DNA of 5,543 bases from Candidatus Kapaibacterium sp. (GCA_025055465.1 JANWXA010000045.1:1-5543); one strand, 5' to 3'. Positions 1 through 5,543 are shown, counted from the first letter of the stretch. A program made the numbers and translations. Notes: generated by a model from the sequence alone, not told the origin.

Positions 1-1227
1 CATCTTCTGATAACCCAAGCCCGATTCGAAGAGGCCAACATCCTCGTGGAACGCTTACGGCAAAGACCTATCGAGGAACCGTTGCTACAGGAGCTGCTCA
101 ACCACCGGAAACGGCGGCGCCAGGCTGCTAAAAGCTCCCGTCCGCTCCTCTCCCTCACTATGATCGTACGCAACGAGGCAACGCGATTGGCTGAATGCCT
201 GGAGTCGGTCCGGGACGTGGTGGACGAAATCGTCATCGCTGATACGGGCTCTGAAGACAACACCGTCGAGATTGCCAAACGCTATGGCGCCAGAGTTTTC
301 CCTATTCAATGGCAGGACGACTTTGCTGCAGCACGCAACGAGGCTCTGCGTCGCTGTACGGGCGAGTGGCTGCTGTACCTGGACGCCGACGAACGGCTTC
401 ACCCCGACTCTGCCCGCATCGTGCGCAACTTCCTATGTGACCTTGGCGAAGATGTGGGGGGCGTACTCTGCACTATCGAAAGCCCCCATCGCCGAAACAA
501 TGGTGCCCGAGAGTTCCACTACGGGGCCTACCCTCGCATCTTTCGGAACTACGGTTACCCGACCATTCGCTTTCAGGGACGCATCCATGAGCAAATAAGC
601 CCTTCCCTTCTGGAGTTAGGGAAACAGATAATAAGCTCCCCCCTCCGTATTGAGCATGCTGGTTACGACCAGCCACCAGAGATCCTACAGCAAAAAGCAT
701 ACCGCAACTACCGGCTCCTGATGCGCTGTGTGCAGGAGCAACCGCTGGACGCCTACGCTTGGTTCCAGTTGGGACAAACCCTAACACGAATGCGCTTCTT
801 CCAGGAAGCGGAAGAAGCTCTTCGCTTCGCCCTACAACTGGGTACACTCTCCAACGGTAACATGGCTTCAGCAGCCTTTGTCCTTGCGCAGCTATGCTTG
901 CAGACTCGGCGCTTTGCCGAGGGGCTGAGCTGGGCAGAACATGCTTTACACTACATTCCCGATCACCTATACGCCCTTTTCCTTAAGGCCCAGGCACTCC
1001 GCCTGCTTGGGGAGCGACACGCCGCAGCAGAAGTGCTGAAGCAGGTCCAAGAACGCCAGGCTTTGCACGCACGCCTCACTCCAGCAGTGACGGACGCCGC
1101 CATTCACATCGTCATCCCTCCAGAAGCCTTGCAGCGCGAATGGGAGCTCCTGTACTCCTCTTCCACAAACGACGCCACCACAGATGCTAACCCCTTATCG
1201 GGATATGACCAGTCAGCAGCACGCTGA
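1..1227 (+). CDS. TPR-flanked family-2 glycosyltransferase (5' end outside window)
   Basis: Predicted GT-A glycosyltransferase that transfers a sugar from a nucleotide-sugar donor, probably at the cytoplasmic face for a surface glycan or glycoprotein; the substrate cannot be read from sequence. Numbering from the GTG at 46, the GT2 domain starts near residue 34 (LSLTMIVRNEA). It has the donor-site acid in IADTGSEDNT (D66), the FAAARNEAL segment (93-101) and the DXD-like metal motif YLDADER (111-117). GRIHEQI (178-184) is typical of TPR-linked GT2 enzymes. TPR-like helix pairs follow at about 236-266, 275-304 and 308-336. The frame is open to base 1 without a stop, and those extra codons (ITQARFEEANIL) also read like a TPR helix, so the real start is probably upstream and the GTG at 46 is not convincing. 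The last 41 codons overlap the convergent DUF354 gene. The GT2 call is firm; exact substrate and full length are unknown. Confidence 0.88.
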   Translation, partial: HLLITQARFEEANILVERLRQRPIEEPLLQELLNHRKRRRQAAKSSRPLLSLTMIVRNEATRLAECLESVRDVVDEIVIADTGSEDNTVEIAKRYGARVFPIQWQDDFAAARNEALRRCTGEWLLYLDADERLHPDSARIVRNFLCDLGEDVGGVLCTIESPHRRNNGAREFHYGAYPRIFRNYGYPTIRFQGRIHEQISPSLLELGKQIISSPLRIEHAGYDQPPEILQQKAYRNYRLLMRCVQEQPLDAYAWFQLGQTLTRMRFFQEAEEALRFALQLGTLSNGNMASAAFVLAQLCLQTRRFAEGLSWAEHALHYIPDHLYALFLKAQALRLLGERHAAAEVLKQVQERQALHARLTPAVTDAAIHIVIPPEALQREWELLYSSSTNDATTDANPLSGYDQSAAR

Positions 1228-2177
1228 TGCCGAACAAAGTGAAGCCGCGCAATTTCCTCCTCCGTGCCTAATATTGTAAGTTTCCCCTGCTCGCGCAGCC
1301 AGCGATCCACCGCCCCTAAGCGCCCAGCAAAAATAGAGTACGTTGGGCTCCCCAATAGCGCTGCTTCTCTGTTCATCGTGCCGCCGCCCGAAATGACCAT
1401 ATCAGCCCAATACAAGAGTTGTAAACCCGGCACGACTTGGGGTAGAAGCTGCACATTACCAATGCGCTCCCGCCGGCACACTCTTTCCACCCACTCCCAA
1501 TCTTTGATGTCACGCGGGAGGACAAGTGCCACAACTGAGGACTCTTCTCGAATTCGGAGAAGCAGAGTCTCAAAGAGTTCAAACGTACGCGGCGTACGAT
1601 AGTTTGCCGTTGTGCTGGGAGGGCGCAGGATTACGAGGCATGTCTCCTCGCCCACCCCGAGCCTGTCTCGGAAACCGATCTGCGGTGTGAAATTGGCGAT
1701 GTACATCTCTTCCTTGAGTCCTGGATATGTCCGAAGGCGGTGAGACGGTAGTCCAGCCTCTTCGGCAGAAGCAGCAAGGATGTCCGGAACGATAATCCTG
1801 GTTGCTCCCCAACGGAAAATCCACCGTTCAGTCCATTCATAGTCCAGGCATACCACCGCTGGGATGCCCATCGCCACAGCCGTTACAACCAGCGCCCGTG
1901 CCCCGTGGCTAAGCGCTATCTCTGGACGCAGCGGACGCACAGTATGCCAGAGCTGCAGCGCTCGCCGAGCAAGACTCCACACTTTTCCCACAGGATGTGT
2001 GCCCCCGTATCTCCCAACTGGGTACACCGAAAGCCCGAATTCTCGTGCTAACTCCAGCGTCTGGGCATAGCGACGCGCAGTTAGTACAACCTCATGCCCA
2101 CGGCGTTGCAACTCACGCACTACCGGGCCAAAAAAGGGAACATGCGGAGAGTTGTCAAGATCAATCCAAACCCTCAT
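1104..2177 (-). CDS. DUF354 family protein, predicted GT-B glycosyltransferase
   Basis: Matches the DUF354 family, which has a GT-B-like (UDP-GlcNAc 2-epimerase/MurG-like) fold and is found in archaeal and bacterial polysaccharide clusters. No reaction is established that I can cite. Family hallmarks are the N-terminus MRVWIDLDNSPHVPFF (1-16), LSHGARA (89-95), LDYEW (111-115), YPGLKEEMY (151-159) and the C-terminal nucleotide-binding-type signature ADMVISGGGTMNREAALLG (258-276) followed by PTYSIF. There is no signal peptide or membrane segment, so it is probably cytoplasmic. Its 357 residues are about the usual family length or slightly longer; the last 20 or so (RSSHSRCKASGGMTM end) look like a non-conserved tail. 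The ATG at 2177 begins the family N-terminus exactly. It overlaps the end of the upstream toroid gene by 17 bp, which indicates translational coupling, and its 3' end overlaps the convergent glycosyltransferase by 124 bp. Confidence 0.9.
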   Translation of the reverse strand: MRVWIDLDNSPHVPFFGPVVRELQRRGHEVVLTARRYAQTLELAREFGLSVYPVGRYGGTHPVGKVWSLARRALQLWHTVRPLRPEIALSHGARALVVTAVAMGIPAVVCLDYEWTERWIFRWGATRIIVPDILAASAEEAGLPSHRLRTYPGLKEEMYIANFTPQIGFRDRLGVGEETCLVILRPPSTTANYRTPRTFELFETLLLRIREESSVVALVLPRDIKDWEWVERVCRRERIGNVQLLPQVVPGLQLLYWADMVISGGGTMNREAALLGSPTYSIFAGRLGAVDRWLREQGKLTILGTEEEIARLHFVRHQRAADWSYPDKGLASVVASFVEEEYRSSHSRCKASGGMTM

Positions 2178-3345
2178 GAGGCCCCGATTCAGCGCGGCTC
2201 CTGAGCAACTCCGCCAGTGCTGCGAACATCCATGCTACAGACCAGCGCATGAAGACGGTGCGATGTATCCAAAAGCGATACCGCCGATACGCAAAGGAGC
2301 CATCAGGATGTTGCAGATGTTCCACTGCCCATCGCGCCACACGTTCCGCCGCCGCGATCTCGCCGAAACGACAGAGCGCCCGGATCGCCTGGGCACATGC
2401 CGTAGCATCGAGTGGATACGTTCGCCGAGAGCTGAAACGTGGCAACCCATCAGACGTGAAAAGGGAGCGCCGGTAATAGTTCCACCCCCGACAAAGAGGC
2501 TCAGAGATAGTCTCATCTCCGACAAACCGGGCATATTCCCGCAAACACTCCAACACGTAACCCGTGTGAAAATGGTCTACCCACCGACGCGGGTCATCCC
2601 CAACAGCATAAGGGAAGGAACCATCTACATGTTGGTGCATTAGTGCGAAACGTACACTTCGACGAGCATGTTGGGCGAACTTCGCACCACCCCCAAGGGC
2701 ATATGCGTGTGCGCAGAGACGCGCTCCCATAAGCGTAGCATTGAGCACACGCTGGTTATCCACCGGCGAGTAGGCCCAGCAAAGGCATTCCCCATCTTCG
2801 TAGCTGCGCGGGAAGCGTTGAAGGAGCTCTTCTGCAGCACGCTTGCATAGCGATCCCGCCTGCGTATCGCCCAACACCACAGCGGCACGGAATAAGCCCT
2901 GGGTAACGATGCCCGTTGCCACAATGGTCGGGGCCCGTGCCGGCAAAGACATTCGTCGGGCTTCCCAGGGGAAGTCATAACCCCAAGCTGCATCCCAGCC
3001 AGGGCTACGGAGCTGGAAAAGCTGCGCAATACAGTACTGGATTCGCTCTTCCCACAAGCAACGCCGCTCCGGAAAGGCCTCCCATGCCGACACGTATCCC
3101 TCTAACGCTAACCCTAAAGTTACTGGATTCTGCCCCGGAGAGATTCGTAACAGTGCACGGCAGTTCACTGGGCAGCGCAAGAGGAGCTGTTGCCCCAAAC
3201 GACGTGCCAGACGCCATGAACGTAGAATCGGCAGATTCCACACCGGTGATAGAAGGGCGTCATAGGGGTCATATCCCCGATAGTCTGCTTCCTCCATAAA
3301 CACACGGCACCGTTCCCATCCCACAGTAAGGATGTCCAACTGCAT
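2161..3345 (-). CDS. Alpha/alpha-toroid (six-hairpin glycosidase-like) protein of a polysaccharide cluster
   Basis: All-helical protein resembling the six-hairpin glycosidase-like superfamily; relatives sit in exopolysaccharide or LPS clusters and are sometimes misannotated as delta-aminolevulinic acid dehydratase. Recognisable blocks are DYRGYDPYDALLSP (21-34), WGYDFPWEAR (121-130), APTIVATGIV (138-147), WAYSPVDNQRVLNATLMGA (190-208), the DGSFPYA...WVDHFHTGY block (241-263), DATACAQAIRAL (313-324), DGSFAYR (348-354) and MRWSVAWMFAALAELL (366-381). Repeated aromatic and acidic positions (W121, D124, D241, D257, H258, H260) suggest a carbohydrate-binding cavity, but I cannot assign catalytic residues. 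There is no signal peptide, which argues for a cytoplasmic protein acting with the downstream DUF354 protein. The start is uncertain: the ATG at 3345 lacks a Shine-Dalgarno sequence and lies just after a promoter-like box; the in-frame ATG at 3297 (MEEADYRGYDPYD) is an alternative. The family call is from memory of motifs, and the activity is unknown. Confidence 0.82.
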   Translation of the reverse strand: MQLDILTVGWERCRVFMEEADYRGYDPYDALLSPVWNLPILRSWRLARRLGQQLLLRCPVNCRALLRISPGQNPVTLGLALEGYVSAWEAFPERRCLWEERIQYCIAQLFQLRSPGWDAAWGYDFPWEARRMSLPARAPTIVATGIVTQGLFRAAVVLGDTQAGSLCKRAAEELLQRFPRSYEDGECLCWAYSPVDNQRVLNATLMGARLCAHAYALGGGAKFAQHARRSVRFALMHQHVDGSFPYAVGDDPRRWVDHFHTGYVLECLREYARFVGDETISEPLCRGWNYYRRSLFTSDGLPRFSSRRTYPLDATACAQAIRALCRFGEIAAAERVARWAVEHLQHPDGSFAYRRYRFWIHRTVFMRWSVAWMFAALAELLRSRAESGPHEGLD

Positions 3346-3352
3346 AGCATTA

Positions 3353-3382
3353 CAAACTTAGAAAACATGGGTATCCCACAAG
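3353..3382 (-). promoter_or_regulatory. Bacteroidetes-type promoter candidate for the toroid/DUF354 operon
   Basis: On the minus strand a TAAGTTTG box (3360-3353) matches the Bacteroidetes -7 consensus TAnnTTTG exactly. CTTG (3382-3379), close to the -33 TTTG, lies 18 bases upstream. The predicted transcription start falls only a few bases before, or at, the ATG at 3345. The transcript would then be nearly leaderless, or translation would start at the internal ATG at 3297 after a leader of roughly 50 bases. The match is short and could be chance. Confidence 0.4.
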
Positions 3383-3454
3383 CGTACGCACACACCTGTA
3401 ACCGGAGCATGCTCGACCGGGTTATTGTCAGCGAGTGCTTAGGCACCGGGTACG

Positions 3455-3486
3455 TTGGATGAATGTCTCACATTGTGGTAGCTTTT
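3455..3486 (+). promoter_or_regulatory. Weak promoter candidate for the lipoprotein gene
   Basis: TTGG (3455-3458), 20 bases, then TAGCTTTT (3479-3486) resembles the Bacteroidetes -33/-7 pattern with one mismatch in each box. It ends four bases before the ATG at 3491, so the mRNA would have almost no leader, which fits the absence of a Shine-Dalgarno sequence there. An alternative -35-like TTGTCA (3425-3430) has no good -10 at normal spacing. Confidence 0.25.
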
Positions 3487-3490
3487 CAAA

Positions 3491-4150
3491 ATGTGGCAGA
3501 ACGAGCAAAAGCCTCTCGGCACGCTGTTTGGACTCGGTCTCGTAGTGGGGCTTCTTAGCATTTCCGCCTGTCAAAAGAGTGAGCAGGTTACGGCACCCGA
3601 CCAATCATCGCTTCCAGAGGTACCACAGGTAGAAGCCTTAGCCAGCACAATCAGTGGTGGAACTGTCGCAGAAGACTTTGCTCTCCACCCACCTCGTGAA
3701 GACGGTCGTCGAGCCCCGATGCTCATCTGGCGCTGTTTGCAGTTGGATTCAGCACAGCAACGCGCCGTGCTGGCGTGCCTACGGAGCCATCGGGAAGCTG
3801 TCCACACCGTCTTGCGCACCCTGCGGGAGTCAGAGCGTCAGTACTGGGAACAAGCACGAGAGATGCGCCGTTCGGTTCTGGACTCCCTCCGTCAGGGAGC
3901 GCTAACCCGACAGGAAGCAGCACAGCGTCTCCAAGAAATCGCCCAATGGCTGCGGACGCAACTTCAAAATAACCCTACTCGGCAATGGGCTGCCGAAGAG
4001 CTGCAACGGCTGAAGCAGACCCTCTGTGAATGCGTTGCCCAGGTTCTGACTCCTGAACAACTTCCAATCTGGCAGTGTTGGTGCTCTGGTGGCACGAATT
4101 GCTGTCCGAACGAGAAAGACCCGCGTGGGCCACGCGGGCCACGCCCATAA
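3491..4150 (+). CDS. Cys-rich lipoprotein with Spy/CpxP-like (LTxxQ) helical core
   Basis: Probable envelope lipoprotein of 219 residues. The first 26 residues form a lipoprotein signal peptide: a hydrophobic stretch (about 11-23), then lipobox I-S-A-C with lipidated C27. A low-complexity linker runs to about 75. From about 80 to 195 the protein is helical and charged, with LDSAQQ (85-90) and LTPEQLPIW (186-194), the paired LTxxQ-like motifs of Spy/CpxP-type periplasmic proteins, which act as chaperones or stress sensors. No family hit can be confirmed without a search. Unusually for that family, it has eight cysteines besides C27 (C82, C96, C179, C181, C196, C198, C204, C205) and ends in a PRGPRGPRP tail encoded by a tandem repeat. 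The ATG at 3491 is chosen because the signal peptide follows it directly; no Shine-Dalgarno sequence is visible. It converges with the sensor kinase gene 16 bp downstream. Confidence 0.85.
   Translation: MWQNEQKPLGTLFGLGLVVGLLSISACQKSEQVTAPDQSSLPEVPQVEALASTISGGTVAEDFALHPPREDGRRAPMLIWRCLQLDSAQQRAVLACLRSHREAVHTVLRTLRESERQYWEQAREMRRSVLDSLRQGALTRQEAAQRLQEIAQWLRTQLQNNPTRQWAAEELQRLKQTLCECVAQVLTPEQLPIWQCWCSGGTNCCPNEKDPRGPRGPRP
4108..4138 (-). terminator. Candidate terminator for the sensor-kinase operon
   Basis: Bases 4120-4138 form a perfect inverted repeat: 8-bp GC-rich stem CCCGCGTG/CACGCGGG with a 3-base loop. Read on the minus strand, it lies about 29 bases beyond the kinase stop codon and is followed by the moderately T-rich TCTTTCTC. 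The T tract is interrupted, so termination may be partial. The hairpin lies inside the last codons of the lipoprotein gene and may partly be a by-product of the tandem repeat there. Confidence 0.4.
4127..4144 (+). repeat. Tandem 9-bp repeat (GGGCCACGC twice)
   Basis: Two perfect, abutting copies at 4127-4135 and 4136-4144 encode Gly-Pro-Arg twice at the very C-terminus of the lipoprotein. They overlap the inverted repeat at 4120-4138. Such a short GC-rich tandem could vary in copy number by slippage. Confidence 0.8.
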
Positions 4151-4166
4151 AACGGACAAACGCGTT

Positions 4167-5432
4167 TTAGCAGGAGAGCTCGGGAGAGCCCTCGCGACGG
4201 TAGTTGCGGGGGCTCTCTTTTCGTGCTGATGCCAGCGGAAGCTCAATAACGAAGGTGCTTCCTCGCCCGAGGGCGCTTTCTTTCAGGTAGAGGCTCCCCC
4301 CATGGTACTGCTGGACAATCCTCCGGGCTAGACTGAGCCCCAGCCCCCATCCCCGGCGCTTGGTCGTAAAGCCAGGCTCGAAGATGCGATGGCGTATTCC
4401 CGGCAGAATTCCACGACCGCTGTCTATTATCTCTAATCGCGCCACTGCGCCCAGAGCAAAGAGCCGCACCCGGATCCATCCGGTTGGCTGTTTGATTGAT
4501 TCTATCGCGTTCTTGAGTACATTCTCCACGGCCCATGCAAAGAGCTCCTGATTGAGCGCGGCAATCACTGCCTGATCCAGCTCCAACTCAATGCGAATAG
4601 GCTTGTTCTGAGGCAAGCGACGTTGCAGATAACTAACCACCTTTTCCACGACGGGGGCAACTAATTGTGGGGTCAGCTGTGGACGAGCGCCGATCTGCGA
4701 AAAGCGCATAACTACCCCTTGCAGACGCGCTACGTCCTGTTCCAATTCTCGGAGAATATCCTGTGGGGCTGTCTCCGGACCGCGCAATCGCAGGATTTCC
4801 AGCCACCCCAGCGCGCTGGAAAGTGGCGTTCCCAGTTGATGCGCTGCCTCCTTTGCCATGGCCACCCACAGGCGACTTTCTTCAGTTTGGCGCAGGAGAC
4901 GCAGTGACCACCAACCTACAAGGAACAATGCCGCTACCAGCAGTGCCTGTACGTACGGTATCCAGCGTATCCAGCGGACAAGTCCGGAAGTGGAGTAGTA
5001 AATCCGTGCCAGCTCTATTCCTTCACGATTGACAACCGAAATGGGAGGAAATTCCATGCGCATCTGCGCAGTCAAGCGCTTCAAGTAAGCCCGCTGAGCC
5101 TGTGCTGAAGCCGTTGTGTCCAGCTCAACATTGAGAGTGTTTTGAAGGTACGGGTACAGTGGCTCATCCTGTGGATCAGTAACGACAACAGGAAAGGAGA
5201 TGGTAGGTACGACATGGTCGAGCAAGACAAAGAGAAACGGCTCTGTCTCCAAAGTTGGATCAGAGAAGATGCGCAGCATCTCGGCATAGAATCGTACGTT
5301 CTGGCGCTCACGCAGCAGAATTTCCCGGACGATAGCCTGGGTCGCAGCAAAGCTCAGCAGCACCATCGCAGCCCCTGCTACCCCGATGAGAACATAAGCA
5401 TGCCAGCGCCGTGGTGTTGGGCCCGGCTTCAT
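4167..5432 (-). CDS. Membrane sensor histidine kinase
   Basis: Two-component sensor kinase: it autophosphorylates on a histidine and passes the phosphate to a response regulator not present in the window. Order of parts: cytoplasmic N-tail, membrane segment about 13-33, extracytoplasmic sensor region about 34-154 with no recognised fold, membrane segment about 155-179, then a cytoplasmic kinase core. The H-box is MAKEAAHQLGTPLSS with H198 as phospho-acceptor. The N-box is ENVLKNAIE (N304, N308), the G1 box DSGRGI (337-342), the F-box IFEPGFTTK (350-358) and the G2 box GWGLGL (361-366). All key residues are present, so it should be active. The HQLGTP form is common in Bacteroidetes/Chlorobi kinases. 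The ATG at 5432 overlaps the stop of the upstream gene (ATGA), which supports this start. After the conserved TFVIELPLA end comes a tail of about 20 residues encoded by terminator DNA of the neighbouring gene. Confidence 0.95.
   Translation of the reverse strand: MKPGPTPRRWHAYVLIGVAGAAMVLLSFAATQAIVREILLRERQNVRFYAEMLRIFSDPTLETEPFLFVLLDHVVPTISFPVVVTDPQDEPLYPYLQNTLNVELDTTASAQAQRAYLKRLTAQMRMEFPPISVVNREGIELARIYYSTSGLVRWIRWIPYVQALLVAALFLVGWWSLRLLRQTEESRLWVAMAKEAAHQLGTPLSSALGWLEILRLRGPETAPQDILRELEQDVARLQGVVMRFSQIGARPQLTPQLVAPVVEKVVSYLQRRLPQNKPIRIELELDQAVIAALNQELFAWAVENVLKNAIESIKQPTGWIRVRLFALGAVARLEIIDSGRGILPGIRHRIFEPGFTTKRRGWGLGLSLARRIVQQYHGGSLYLKESALGRGSTFVIELPLASARKESPRNYRREGSPELSC
4184..4221 (+). 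terminator. Intrinsic terminator of the lipoprotein gene
   Basis: Outer arms GAGAGCCC (4184-4191) and GGGCTCTC (4210-4217) pair perfectly. A T-G wobble (4192/4209) joins them to inner arms CGCGAC (4193-4198) and GTTGCG (4203-4208), which pair with one further wobble around a GGTA tetraloop. The result is a stem of about 15 bp followed directly by TTTT (4218-4221), a classic Rho-independent terminator on the plus strand, 34 bases after the lipoprotein stop. It lies within the 3' coding end of the convergent kinase gene. On the minus strand the hairpin has no T tract after it. Confidence 0.85.
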
Positions 5433-5543
5433 GGCGTCACAAGCTCCGCAATAGGGGAATCGGCAAAATCATGCTGCAGGACAACAACCCGCGGTGGGGC
5501 AAAATGTAGGAGGAAGCTTTGCTGGCGCCTCCCTAAAGCCAGC
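5429..5543 (-). CDS. C-terminal end of an unidentified gene upstream of the kinase
   Basis: On the minus strand a frame open from the window edge encodes 37 residues, including FLLHFAPPRVVVLQHDF and ending IAELVTP. Its TGA (5431-5429) overlaps the kinase ATG as ATGA. The other two minus frames hit stops within these 115 bases. The overlap is the typical arrangement of translationally coupled operon genes. I do not recognise the protein from this fragment; a response regulator cannot be claimed or excluded. Confidence 0.65.
   Translation of the reverse strand, partial: LALGRRQQSFLLHFAPPRVVVLQHDFADSPIAELVTP

Larger units (their letters stand above)
3346..3490. promoter_or_regulatory. Divergent intergenic control region
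   Basis: This 145-bp stretch separates the leftward toroid/DUF354 operon from the rightward lipoprotein gene, and no supported coding frame runs through it. It holds promoter-like elements for both directions, the perfect 10-bp palindrome GAGCATGCTC (3405-3414) framed by TAACC (3399-3403) and GGTTA (3420-3424), three ACCGG copies starting at 3401, 3416 and 3445, and the 8-bp palindrome GCGTACGC (3382-3389). The position between two divergent starts makes it the only obvious place for regulation of both units. That the palindrome is an operator is an inference. Confidence 0.6.

Noticed and set aside
46..48. GTG as the start of the glycosyltransferase
   Set aside because: The frame is open to the window edge with TPR-like residues before it, and no convincing ribosome-binding site precedes the GTG.
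473..847. 124-codon minus-strand frame opposite the GT2 gene
   Set aside because: Shadow of the glycosyltransferase and its TPR region; Gly/Ser-rich with no recognisable motif.
1228..1400. Terminator for the glycosyltransferase gene
   Set aside because: I found no stable hairpin followed by a T tract downstream of the stop at 1227; termination there may be factor-dependent.
2152..2643. 163-codon plus-strand frame opposite the toroid gene
   Set aside because: It lies wholly antisense to the well-supported toroid gene and start of DUF354; its translation is basic, Pro/Arg/Thr-rich and shows no domain.
4149..4168. AAAACG/CGTTTT inverted repeat as a bidirectional terminator
   Set aside because: Only 6 AT-rich pairs with an 8-base loop; the longer hairpins on each side are much better candidates.
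3902..4246. 114-codon minus-strand frame across the convergent junction
   Set aside because: It conflicts with both the lipoprotein and the kinase reading frames and has no recognisable features.
5521..5543. GCTGGC/GCCAGC inverted repeat at the right edge
   Set aside because: A 6-bp arm with an 11-base loop inside a probable coding region, without a T tract; likely chance.

Overview
The window holds four intact or near-intact genes, one gene cut by the left edge and one cut by the right edge. There is almost no spare DNA. I see no tRNA, rRNA, CRISPR array, insertion sequence or other mobile element. GC content is moderate to fairly high. Three weak clues point to the Bacteroidetes/Chlorobi/Ignavibacteria side of the FCB group. 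The sensor kinase has an H-box of the AHQLGTPLSS type, start codons mostly lack clear Shine-Dalgarno sequences, and a TAnnTTTG-type promoter element is present. This placement is an inference from few signals.

Left part (1-3345): a set of genes that looks devoted to glycan or surface-polysaccharide synthesis. A family-2 glycosyltransferase flanked by TPR repeats runs rightward from beyond the left edge to 1227. Running leftward are an alpha/alpha-toroid (six-hairpin glycosidase-like) protein at 3345-2161 and a DUF354 GT-B-like predicted glycosyltransferase at 2177-1104. These two overlap by 17 bp and are probably translationally coupled. The DUF354 gene and the TPR-glycosyltransferase gene converge and overlap by 124 bp at their 3' ends.

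Middle (3346-3490): a 145-bp divergent control region. It carries promoter-like elements very close to both start codons, a 10-bp palindrome and three ACCGG copies.

Right part (3491-5543): a small Cys-rich lipoprotein with a Spy/CpxP-like (LTxxQ) helical core runs rightward. A transmembrane sensor histidine kinase runs leftward and converges on it with a 16-bp gap. A strong intrinsic terminator for the lipoprotein lies inside the last codons of the kinase, and a weaker mirror-image terminator candidate for the kinase lies inside the last codons of the lipoprotein. At the right edge, the end of another leftward gene overlaps the kinase start by ATGA, so the kinase is a downstream member of an operon.

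No clearly new defence or mobile system is evident. The points most worth checking are the toroid/DUF354 pair, the Cys-rich Spy-like lipoprotein next to a sensor kinase, and the compact 3'-end arrangements.
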